Made by a program: the position numbers and the translations under genes. From NCBI GenBank assembly GCA_937911965.1, contig CALDPL010000120.1, positions 1 through 13,809 on the forward strand: a stretch of 13,809 nucleotides of DNA, given 5' to 3'. Positions 1 to 5,999 of the stretch are shown one piece after another. The DNA comes from an uncultured Allomuricauda sp. (GTDB lineage Bacteria > Bacteroidota > Bacteroidia > Flavobacteriales > Flavobacteriaceae). The notes under the pieces were generated by a model. That model was not told the DNA's origin. It saw only the letters and a list, made by a program, of their open reading frames with translations, and did not search any database. Each line of letters begins with the position of its first letter. The first letter of the stretch is position 1.

Positions 1-1
1 G

Positions 2-52
2 GTGTCCCCCGCGGACTCCGACATCGAGCTCTCCTGGTCCCTGGGGGATTGA
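2..52 (+). CDS. 3' end of an unidentified gene upstream of nosL (partial)
   Basis: Only the last 16 codons and a TGA stop are visible; the gene starts outside the window. Frame 2 was chosen over the two other open frames because almost all its third codon positions are G or C, like the confirmed genes here, and because an intrinsic terminator follows 28 bases after its stop. The tail ends in LSWSLGD. In most nos clusters the gene here would be nosZ, but the CuA-site cysteine/histidine motif expected close to the NosZ C-terminus is not in these residues. It could be a small extra gene between nosZ and nosL or a NosZ with an extended tail. Identity cannot be decided from this fragment. Confidence 0.5.
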   Translation: MSPADSDIELSWSLGD

Positions 53-80
53 AAGAAAAAGAATCGACCAAGTAAACCAA

Positions 81-110
81 GGGGTCGGCCCGGTGGTCGG
101 CCCCTTTTTT
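81..110 (+). terminator. Rho-independent terminator between the upstream gene and nosL
   Basis: A 10-bp stem (81-90 with 95-104; GGGGTCGGCC with GGTCGGCCCC, two G-U pairs) closes a 4-base loop CGGT and is followed directly by six T (105-110). It lies 28 bases after the upstream stop and 22 bases before the nosL start. The same bases read as a direct repeat of GGTCGGCCC, but the hairpin plus T-run is the better explanation. It should end or attenuate transcription from the upstream gene, lowering expression of nosLDFY or making it depend on read-through. Confidence 0.85.
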
Positions 111-132
111 AACGCAGCAAATCGAAGAAGAC

Positions 133-594
133 ATGAAAAAACGGTTCAAACACCCAATTGCGAATCCCAAAGGATACATTGCGATCCTGGTTCTTATGAC
201 CCTTGTGGGATGCACCCCAAAACCCCAGGCCATCGATTACGGCAAGGAAGGCTGTCATTTCTGCAGCATGACCATTGTGGATGCCCAACACGCCTCTGAA
301 ATCGTGACCAAAAAGGGAAAGGTGTTCAAGTTCGATGCCGTGGAATGCATGGTCAACTTCCGAAAGACGATCGATCCGACCGAAGTGGCAATGTATCTTT
401 CCAACCATTATACGGAGCCCGTGGAACTCATCGATGCCACAATGGCCAGTTTTTTGATCAGCGAGAACATTCCCAGCCCCATGGGGGCCTTTCTAACGGC
501 TTTCAAGACCAGGGAGCAAGCCCAGGACGAACACGCCCGATCCGGGGGTGAGCTCTTTGACTGGGAAGGCCTGTTGATCGAGCTCGACCGCTAG
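133..594 (+). CDS. nosL: NosL, copper-binding lipoprotein of nitrous oxide reductase maturation
   Basis: The protein has 153 residues. NosL proteins are membrane-anchored periplasmic Cu(I) chaperones that help deliver copper to the CuZ site of NosZ. The N-terminus is basic, then hydrophobic (about residues 15-26), ending in a lipobox LVGC with C27 as the predicted lipidated cysteine. The mature part carries the family motif CHFCSM (C41, C44, M46) followed by a thioredoxin-unlike alpha/beta region with FDAVECMVNF, the counterpart of the usual NosL FDDxxCM motif. In many homologues the first motif reads CxxCGM; here Ser replaces Gly. The ATG at 133 gives a complete signal peptide; no Shine-Dalgarno sequence is visible, as usual in Bacteroidota. 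A terminator lies just upstream, and nosD follows after 73 bases. Confidence 0.92.
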   Translation: MKKRFKHPIANPKGYIAILVLMTLVGCTPKPQAIDYGKEGCHFCSMTIVDAQHASEIVTKKGKVFKFDAVECMVNFRKTIDPTEVAMYLSNHYTEPVELIDATMASFLISENIPSPMGAFLTAFKTREQAQDEHARSGGELFDWEGLLIELDR

Positions 595-667
595 GCTCCT
601 ACTTGGAGAAAACCGATTTTGTCCCCGGGAGTGCCCCATAGGGACTGTCCAATCCATAAAATGTATC

Positions 668-1915
668 TTGGCCGTGAAGCATTTCCATTCATACACATGC
701 CTGTTGCTCTTATTGTGCCTACCCTTGATCGCCCAGGGAAAGACCCTGGAAATCTGTGGTGATTGCGGGGTCAAATCCATAAAGGAAGCCATTGCGATGG
801 CCGATCCGCAGGACACCCTGATCATCCATAAGGGAACCTACAGGGAATTCGACATCATCATTGACAAGCCCTTGACCCTTATCGGGAAAGGCATGCCGAC
901 CATCGATGGGGAGAATCGTGGGGGAATTATCAGCATTGTATCGGATGACGTCACCCTGGACGGCCTCCACCTGATCCGGGTGGGCAGCAGTTATACCACG
1001 GACCATGCTGCGGTACGGGTAATCAAAAGCAAGAATTTCAAGCTCCTCAATCTCTTTTTGGAGGAGCCCTTCTTTGCCATATACCTGGAACGGGCCACCG
1101 ATGGCCTGGTCGCCAACAACAGGATCATGGGGGATGCCGTGGAGGAATACAATTCGGGCAATGGAATCCAGTTGTGGTACTGTAAAAACACAGTAATACG
1201 GGACAACCACGTGCAGGGGGTACGGGACGGCATCTATCTGGAGTTCTCGGACCATATCACAATCCAAAACAACCTCAGTACCAAAAACATCCGCTACGGG
1301 CTGCATTTCATGTTCTCGGACAACAACGCCTACGAGCGAAACACCTTCGAGGACAATGGAGCGGGAGTGGCGGTGATGTTTTCCAAACATATCGAAATGA
1401 CCGACAACGTTTTCAAAAAAAATTGGGGCGCCACCTCCTTTGGACTCCTGCTCAAGGAAATCAACGATGCCGAGCTGAATGGAAACACCTTTGAGGAGAA
1501 CACCGTGGGCATCTCGGTGGAGGGCACCAACAGGGTCAACTATACCGGGAATGACTTTTTCAACAACGGTTGGGCCATACGGGTACGTGGGGCATGTTAT
1601 GGCAACACCTATTCGGGGAACAACTTTTTGTACAATTCTTTTGATGTTTCCTACAACAGCAAACTCAACGACAATGTTTTTGTGGGGAACTATTGGAGCA
1701 GCTATACGGGATACGACCTGGACCGGGATGGGATCGGGGACGTTCCCTATAGACCCGTCAAACTATTTTCCTATATCGTGAACCGGACCCCGGAGACCAT
1801 GGTCTTGCTAAGGAGCCTGTTCATGGACATCATCGATTTTTCGGAGAAGGTCTCCCCGGTCTTCACCCCCGACAACCTCATCGACAACAAACCCCTAATG
1901 AAAAGATCAAGATGA
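668..1915 (+). CDS. nosD: NosD, periplasmic beta-helix protein of the nitrous oxide reductase cluster
   Basis: About 415 residues, close to the usual NosD length. NosD is a periplasmic protein that works with the NosFY ABC transporter to assemble the Cu/S CuZ centre of NosZ. A hydrophobic signal peptide (LLLLLCLPLIAQG, ending about residue 25) precedes a right-handed parallel beta-helix built from repeats with N-N, N-T-F and D-N-x-F turns (CASH/NosD type). The typical C-terminal signature NYWSSYxGYDxDxDGIGDxPYRP spans residues 341-363. No ATG lies between the in-frame stop at 638-640 and the signal peptide, so translation must begin at TTG 668 or, two codons later, GTG 674. Both give an intact signal peptide. 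The stop overlaps the nosF start (ATGA), showing translational coupling. Confidence 0.95.
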   Translation: MAVKHFHSYTCLLLLLCLPLIAQGKTLEICGDCGVKSIKEAIAMADPQDTLIIHKGTYREFDIIIDKPLTLIGKGMPTIDGENRGGIISIVSDDVTLDGLHLIRVGSSYTTDHAAVRVIKSKNFKLLNLFLEEPFFAIYLERATDGLVANNRIMGDAVEEYNSGNGIQLWYCKNTVIRDNHVQGVRDGIYLEFSDHITIQNNLSTKNIRYGLHFMFSDNNAYERNTFEDNGAGVAVMFSKHIEMTDNVFKKNWGATSFGLLLKEINDAELNGNTFEENTVGISVEGTNRVNYTGNDFFNNGWAIRVRGACYGNTYSGNNFLYNSFDVSYNSKLNDNVFVGNYWSSYTGYDLDRDGIGDVPYRPVKLFSYIVNRTPETMVLLRSLFMDIIDFSEKVSPVFTPDNLIDNKPLMKRSR

Positions 1916-2622
1916 TACAAATTACGGACGTACATAAAAAGTTTGGAAGGAACGAGGTGCTCAAGGGCCTGGACCTATCCATTGGAACGGGGGGCATCAT
2001 TGCCGTCCTCGGTCCCAATGGATCGGGGAAGACCACCTTGATCAAAAGCATCCTGGGCATGGTCCTGATGGACCGGGGGAAGATCTCGGTCATGAACAAA
2101 TCGGTCAAGACCCATTGGGACTATCGGAAGGAGATCAATTACCTGCCACAGATTGCCAATTTTCCGGGAAACCTCAAGGTCAAGGAACTGATGGAAATGA
2201 TCATGGACCTCAGGCAAAAACCGGCCAATTCCACGGAACTGATCCAACGCTTCGGCCTCGTCCCCCATTTGGACAAGAAGCTCTCCAACCTTTCCGGGGG
2301 AACCAAACAAAAGGTGAACCTGGTACTCGCCTTTATGTTCGACAGCCCCCTGATCATATTGGACGAACCCACCACAGGCCTGGACCCTGCCGCCCTGATC
2401 CAGCTAAAAAAACTTTTGGAAGGGGAACGGGACAAGGGTAAGACCATTCTGATCAGCTCCCACATCCTCCGCTTTGTGGAGGAGATGGCCGATGAGATTG
2501 TCTATCTGCTCGAGGGCAAGATTTACTTCCAAGGCCCGATCAAAGCCTTGAAGGAAAAGACCGGACAAAATGATTTCGAACACGCCATTGCGGCTATAGC
2601 ACCAAAAGAAGACCATGCTTAA
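1912..2622 (+). CDS. nosF: NosF, ABC transporter ATP-binding protein
   Basis: 236-residue cytoplasmic ATPase that powers the NosDFY complex, thought to provide a sulfur species or drive maturation for the CuZ site of NosZ. All ABC landmarks are present: Walker A GPNGSGKT at residues 34-41, signature LSGGT at 127-131, Walker B LIILDE at 147-152 and the D-loop GLD at 156-158; a switch histidine occurs in SSHIL. Length is slightly short of classical NosF (about 300) because there is little C-terminal extension, as in clade II clusters. It starts at an ATG overlapping the nosD stop by four bases and its end overlaps nosY by eight bases, so the three genes are translationally coupled. Identity as NosF rather than another ABC ATPase rests on the flanking nosD and nosY. 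Confidence 0.94.
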   Translation: MIQITDVHKKFGRNEVLKGLDLSIGTGGIIAVLGPNGSGKTTLIKSILGMVLMDRGKISVMNKSVKTHWDYRKEINYLPQIANFPGNLKVKELMEMIMDLRQKPANSTELIQRFGLVPHLDKKLSNLSGGTKQKVNLVLAFMFDSPLIILDEPTTGLDPAALIQLKKLLEGERDKGKTILISSHILRFVEEMADEIVYLLEGKIYFQGPIKALKEKTGQNDFEHAIAAIAPKEDHA

Positions 2623-3397
2623 AATATTGAAATACAGCTTTTACGACCTAATGCGAAGTAGATGGAGCTATGTTTATTTCGCCTTTTATCTCATCCTTGG
2701 ATTCGTGCTGCTCTTTCTCAACAACGACGTTCCCAAGGCGGTGATCACCCTGATGAACATCATCATTGTCCTGGTCCCCTTGATCGGTACCATATTCGGG
2801 GTGATGTACTACTATAATTCCAAGGAATTCACCGAGCTATTGTTGGCACAACCGATCCGACGTTCCACCATTTTCATGGGACAGTACCTCGGAGTGGGAT
2901 TGTCCCTGACCCTGAGCCTGGTCCTTGGATTGGGCATCCCCTTTCTGCTGTACGGGCTGCTTCGCAGCAATGCCATTTGGGATTTCTCCCTGCTGCTGAT
3001 CACCGGTTCCTTCCTTACCCTGATCTTTGTGGCCCTGGCCTTCAATATAGCCGCTTCCAATGAAAACAAAATCAAGGGCTTTGGATATGCCGTCTTGTTG
3101 TGGCTGTTTTTGGCCGTGATCTACGACGGGATATTCCTGTTGACCCTGATCTTGTTCGATTCCTATCCCTTGGACACCTTTGCCCTGATCGGATCCATGT
3201 TGAATCCCATCGACCTGTCCCGTACCCTGATTCTCTTGAAATTGGACATTTCCGCCTTATTGGGGTATACCGGGGCGATCTTCAAACAATTTTTCGGAAC
3301 GAACCTCGGCCTGTTCATTTCCATGGCGGTGCTGGTCCTGTGGACCCTGATTCCCGTAATGCTTTTGAAATACAAGACCCAAAGAAAGGATTTCTGA
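2615..3397 (+). CDS. nosY: NosY, ABC-2 type membrane permease
   Basis: 260-residue integral membrane protein, the expected permease partner of NosF in the NosDFY complex. About six hydrophobic helices can be seen (roughly residues 20-37, 42-66, 92-116, 125-148, 157-180 and 236-255), with a short cytoplasmic N-terminus. Between helices 2 and 3 lies YNSKEFTELLLAQPIRR, matching the cytosolic motif of NosY and other ABC-2 permeases that contacts the ATPase. The C-terminus ends with a basic cytoplasmic tail (KYKTQRKDF). The start codon overlaps the end of nosF by eight bases. It is the last classical nos gene here; nosX, nosR and nosC homologues are absent from the window. Confidence 0.92.
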   Translation: MLKILKYSFYDLMRSRWSYVYFAFYLILGFVLLFLNNDVPKAVITLMNIIIVLVPLIGTIFGVMYYYNSKEFTELLLAQPIRRSTIFMGQYLGVGLSLTLSLVLGLGIPFLLYGLLRSNAIWDFSLLLITGSFLTLIFVALAFNIAASNENKIKGFGYAVLLWLFLAVIYDGIFLLTLILFDSYPLDTFALIGSMLNPIDLSRTLILLKLDISALLGYTGAIFKQFFGTNLGLFISMAVLVLWTLIPVMLLKYKTQRKDF

Positions 3398-3398
3398 A

Positions 3399-3406
3399 TA
3401 CCTTTG
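3399..3406 (+). promoter_or_regulatory. Possible -7 promoter element before the histidine-rich membrane protein gene
   Basis: TACCTTTG is an exact match to the Bacteroidota sigma-factor -7 consensus TAnnTTTG. It lies right after the nosY stop and 21 bases before the ATG of the next gene. No TTG or TTTG is seen at the usual 17-23 bases upstream, so a full promoter is not established. It may give some independent expression to the downstream gene. Confidence 0.3.
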
Positions 3407-3427
3407 TACCGCAATCGAGGATCCTTG

Positions 3428-4630
3428 ATGGAACTAACTTTGGGTAGACATATTAAAGTGGCTTTGGGATATTTTGTCCTTGCCGCCGTTCTGGGAACGG
3501 TGCTCCGCTTTTTTCCGGTGACCGACATCCCGATCGATTATAGGTATATGGTGCACACCCATTCCCATATCGCCCTGATGGGGTGGGTCTATCTGGCATT
3601 GACCGTGATCCTGGGCCATTGTTACCTGGATATGGTATCGGGCAAAAGGAGGTACCGGATCGTGTATTGGGTGACCCAGCTCAGCCTGGTCGGAATGCTG
3701 TTCACCTTTCCCTTTCAGGGCTATGCCCTGTTTTCCATAACCTTTTCAACCCTCTTCCTCTTTTGCTCCTATGCCTTCTTTGCCTTTTTTGTAAAGCATG
3801 TCAGGCCGGAGTTCAAATCCTCCAATTCCCTGAATTGCATCAAGGCCGCATTCTGGTTCATGGTCCTTTCCAGTATCGGGCCGTGGGCCCTGGGGGCCAT
3901 CATGTCCACCTTGGGACCCGGGTCCATATGGTACCGCCTGGCCATTTATTTTTACCTGCACTTCCAGTACAATGGGTGGATGGTCCTGGCCTTGGTGGGC
4001 CTGCTGCTGCTCATCCTTGAAAAGGGAGGTTGGAAGCTTGAAGCCAAGGAATTCAATGGGTTTCTAAGGATTATGATTCCAGGGGTGGTATTGAGTTTCT
4101 TCCTGTCCACCCTGTGGACAGATCCCCATTGGAGCCTATACGTTTTGGGTGGGCTTGGCGGTCTCATGCAGGCCTATGCCCTGCTCCTGTTGTGGAAGTG
4201 GGCCAAGAGGGACAAAGTCGCCTTCCGGGGCACCGGGATGCAAAGGCGATTGCTCAGGACGGCCGCTGTGCTTTTGGCCGTGAAAATGACCATGCAACTG
4301 CTCACCGCCCTCCCCTATTTTGCCCGCTTGGCCGATACCTATCTGGATTTTACCATAGGTTACCTCCACCTGACCTTTTTGGGTGCGATCAGCATCGGCA
4401 TTTTCTTTCTGACCGATTATTTTGGATTGCTCCGGATATCCAAAAAAGCATTCTTCCTTTACCTTTTTGGTTTTTTGGCCACGGAGTCCCTAATCTTTTA
4501 CAGGGGGCTATCGGCCTGGTTGTCCCTTCCGATCTTCGAGGGCTTTTTGGAAAGTCTGGCCCTCGGCAGTCTTTTGATTCCCATGGCGCTGCTGGGCCTG
4601 TTGGCAAACCGATCCAAACCGAGGGATTGA
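3428..4630 (+). CDS. Histidine-rich polytopic membrane protein, NnrS / heme-copper-oxidase-subunit-I-like, in the nos cluster
   Basis: 400 residues from the ATG at 3428; the frame extends back to a TTG at 3404, but that start would add eight non-hydrophobic residues. Nearly the whole protein is hydrophobic, with roughly 10-12 membrane helices. Three helix-associated histidine motifs stand out: HTHSHIALMGW (H43, H45, H47) with H64 two turns later, YLHFQYNGW (H178) and YLHLTFLG (H314). Histidines inside membrane helices commonly bind heme or metal, as in NnrS (heme/Cu NO-stress protein, about 400 residues) and subunit I of heme-copper oxidases and NO reductases. The full conserved ligand set of a catalytic oxidase is not evident. 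It lies 30 bases after nosY in the same direction, pointing to a role in N2O/NO metabolism or its electron supply. Exact family is uncertain. Confidence 0.7.
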   Translation: MELTLGRHIKVALGYFVLAAVLGTVLRFFPVTDIPIDYRYMVHTHSHIALMGWVYLALTVILGHCYLDMVSGKRRYRIVYWVTQLSLVGMLFTFPFQGYALFSITFSTLFLFCSYAFFAFFVKHVRPEFKSSNSLNCIKAAFWFMVLSSIGPWALGAIMSTLGPGSIWYRLAIYFYLHFQYNGWMVLALVGLLLLILEKGGWKLEAKEFNGFLRIMIPGVVLSFFLSTLWTDPHWSLYVLGGLGGLMQAYALLLLWKWAKRDKVAFRGTGMQRRLLRTAAVLLAVKMTMQLLTALPYFARLADTYLDFTIGYLHLTFLGAISIGIFFLTDYFGLLRISKKAFFLYLFGFLATESLIFYRGLSAWLSLPIFEGFLESLALGSLLIPMALLGLLANRSKPRD

Positions 4631-4675
4631 CCGGTCCCGGATTGCATTTCAGACCTCAAACCTCCCACCCCCACA

Positions 4676-4689
4676 CATGTGTAAACATG
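4676..4689. promoter_or_regulatory. Inverted repeat upstream of the Rrf2 gene (outer candidate operator)
   Basis: CATGT-GTAA-ACATG is a perfect 5-bp inverted repeat with a 4-bp spacer, overlapping the palindrome ACACATGTGT (4673-4682). A further palindrome ACAATTGT lies at 4690-4697. Five-base arms with a four-base spacer resemble the geometry of Crp/Fnr-family sites, but the bases are not the Fnr consensus TTGAT-N4-ATCAA. It sits upstream of the -33 element, where an activator would bind. Chance occurrence is possible. Confidence 0.35.
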
Positions 4690-4700
4690 ACAATTGTTGG

Positions 4701-4720
4701 TTGGGCTTTGTAAAGCCCAA
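4701..4720. promoter_or_regulatory. 20-bp inverted repeat overlapping the -33 element of the Rrf2 promoter
   Basis: TTGGGCTTT-GT-AAAGCCCAA has perfect 9-bp arms around 2 bases. It is not followed or preceded by a T-run, so it does not look like a terminator of the preceding gene. It overlaps the TTTG at 4707-4710, a likely -33 element, which is where a repressor would block the polymerase. Rrf2 regulators bind dyads and often control their own promoter, so autoregulation is a reasonable inference. Confidence 0.5.
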
Positions 4721-4738
4721 ATTATTCGGATATCTTTG
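4707..4738 (+). promoter_or_regulatory. Bacteroidota-type promoter for the Rrf2-hemerythrin unit
   Basis: TTTG (4707-4710), a 20-base spacer and TATCTTTG (4731-4738) fit the TTG-N17-23-TAnnTTTG promoter of Bacteroidota. Transcription would begin near 4743-4746, leaving a leader of about 45 bases before the ATG at 4788. Confidence 0.6.
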
Positions 4739-4787
4739 TCCCAATTAACCATGGGGAACCATATCCCCTTAACAATCAATTTCCACA

Positions 4788-5222
4788 ATGTTCTCAAAAG
4801 CATGTGAGTACGGAATTCGTGCCGCGGTCTATATAGCCCATCAGTCCATGGAGGGAAGGAGGGTCAGTCTCAAGGAGATTGCCGAGAAAATCGACTCCCC
4901 GGTCGCCTTCACGGCAAAAATCCTACAACAGCTTTCAAGAAACGGGATCGTGGAGTCCATCAAGGGAGCCGGTGGGGGATTTGAGATGGCCAAACCGACC
5001 ATGGATCGGGTGAAATTGGCCGATATCGTTTTGGCGATCGATGGGGACAACATTTTTGTGGGCTGCAGTTTGGGGCTCAAACAATGCAGTGCGGACATGC
5101 CCTGTCCGGTCCACCACAAATTTGTCGACATCCGCAACGACCTCAAGAAAATGCTGGAAGGTACCAGCCTGTTTGAAATGACCTCAGGGCTCGAATCGGG
5201 ATTGACCCACCTGAGAAGATAG
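4788..5222 (+). CDS. Rrf2-family transcriptional regulator, probable Fe-S sensor (NsrR/IscR-like)
   Basis: 144 residues, standard for Rrf2 proteins. The N-terminal winged helix-turn-helix covers about residues 1-70 (MFSKACEYGIRAAVYIA, then SLKEIAEKIDSP and LQQLSRNGIVESIKGAGGGF, the wing). A dimerisation helix follows, then three cysteines C93, C100 and C106 with histidines H109/H110, the region that ligates an Fe-S cluster in NsrR and IscR. Spacing here is C-x6-C-x5-C, slightly longer in the first gap than IscR (x5). NsrR senses NO and IscR senses Fe-S status; the position between nos genes and a hemerythrin favours an NO or oxygen sensor, but this is inference. It has its own upstream promoter and dyads and is probably co-transcribed with the next gene, 61 bases downstream. 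Confidence 0.9.
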   Translation: MFSKACEYGIRAAVYIAHQSMEGRRVSLKEIAEKIDSPVAFTAKILQQLSRNGIVESIKGAGGGFEMAKPTMDRVKLADIVLAIDGDNIFVGCSLGLKQCSADMPCPVHHKFVDIRNDLKKMLEGTSLFEMTSGLESGLTHLRR

Positions 5223-5283
5223 GATGGAAAGATACATCCAGCTTGGCCCCAAAGGGGCAATTACCCTTTAAAAAAAGACAAAA

Positions 5284-5745
5284 ATGAAGACAAAACCCAT
5301 AAAAAGACATAAGGCCCTACAGGGGCTGAGCCGCGACCACCATCACAGCCTGCTGTTGAGTTGGAAGATCCGGGCCGGTTTTTCCAAAGGGGTGTCCCCG
5401 GACCGTATAAAACGCTATGCGGACTGGATGTTCGAAAACCATATCCTCCCCCATTTTGGATTGGAGGAAAAGTATATGTTCCCCGTCCTTGAGGCAGATC
5501 ACCCCTTGGTCAAGAAAGCCCTTTCCGAACACCGTCGATTGACCCGCCTTTTCAATCAAGAGGAGGATATAACCAAGGCCTTGGGCCTGATCGAGGAAGA
5601 ACTGGAACAGCACATCCGTTTCGAGGAAAGGGTGCTCTTCCAGGAGATCCAAAAGGTGGCCAATGCCGAACAATTGGAACAAATTGACAAGGCCCATGAT
5701 CACGAGAAATTTCAGGACAACGAAGAGGACCCCTTCTGGATCTAA
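5284..5745 (+). CDS. Hemerythrin-like (HHE domain) cation-binding protein
   Basis: 153-residue soluble protein without signal peptide, predicted to be a four-helix bundle with a diiron site. Candidate ligands fall in the family pattern: H19-H21 in the first helix (SRDHHHSL), H57-x3-E61 in helix 2 (HFGLEEKYMFP), H83 in helix 3 (SEHRRL), and H110-x3-E114 in helix 4 (QHIRFEERVLF). Hemerythrin-domain proteins bind O2 or NO at the diiron centre, and some act in repair of NO-damaged Fe-S clusters. Lying 61 bases after the Rrf2 gene in the same direction, it is probably the regulator's partner or target in coping with NO or oxygen. The stretch between the genes contains a short GCCCC-AAA-GGGGC dyad (5246-5258) without a T-run and an A-rich segment just before the ATG. 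Confidence 0.85.
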   Translation: MKTKPIKRHKALQGLSRDHHHSLLLSWKIRAGFSKGVSPDRIKRYADWMFENHILPHFGLEEKYMFPVLEADHPLVKKALSEHRRLTRLFNQEEDITKALGLIEEELEQHIRFEERVLFQEIQKVANAEQLEQIDKAHDHEKFQDNEEDPFWI

Positions 5746-5801
5746 GGGTCACAAATCCTAAAAATACAGCCTAAAAAAGCATATCCCCGGAGAATCCCGC
5801 C

Positions 5802-5834
5802 TTTGTTGACTTTCCCAAATAAGAATTAATTTTG
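5802..5834 (+). promoter_or_regulatory. Promoter candidate for the ribonucleotide reductase gene, in an AT-rich leader
   Basis: TTTG (5802-5805), 21 bases, then TAATTTTG (5827-5834) match the Bacteroidota consensus; the second TTG at 5806-5808 gives an alternative 18-base spacer. A start near 5840 would leave a leader of about 160 bases. The -7 element runs into the palindrome TTGTTAACAA (5832-5841), a possible operator. A weaker second candidate is TTTG 5909-5912 with TAAAATTG 5935-5942. The gene-free stretch 5746-5999 is far more AT-rich than the genes around it; I see no terminator for the hemerythrin gene and no B12 box in it. Confidence 0.5.
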
Positions 5835-5999
5835 TTAACAATTTTTGTTCACTTTTTACAAATCACTATTATTTAACTAGCTGATATACTGTTTATAACT
5901 TTTTTTAATTTGTAAACTTTTCTGATTCTTGTCATAAAATTGTTATTTGGAAATTCCGTAGCTTTACTCCCTATACGAGAACTACTAATCCTTCAGGCA

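Noticed and set aside
81..104. Direct repeat GGTCGGCCC as a possible regulatory iteron
   Set aside because: The two copies are the two arms of the terminator stem with G-U pairs, which explains them fully.
719..1390. 223-codon open frame on the minus strand
   Set aside because: Antisense to nosD, with no motif or start context; a shadow of the repeated codon pattern of the beta-helix.
4114..4713. 199-codon plus-strand frame overlapping the end of the histidine-rich membrane protein gene
   Set aside because: It lies in another frame of a clearly coding membrane protein, and its sequence has no family-like pattern and unusual composition.
5246..5258. GCCCC-AAA-GGGGC dyad as a terminator between the Rrf2 and hemerythrin genes
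   Set aside because: The stem is five pairs with a three-base loop and no T-run follows, so it is more likely neutral, and the two genes are probably co-transcribed.
5746..5999. Cobalamin riboswitch before the B12-dependent reductase
   Set aside because: No B12 box (GCCACTG-like) or typical folded arms could be found; the region is mainly AT-rich promoter-like DNA.
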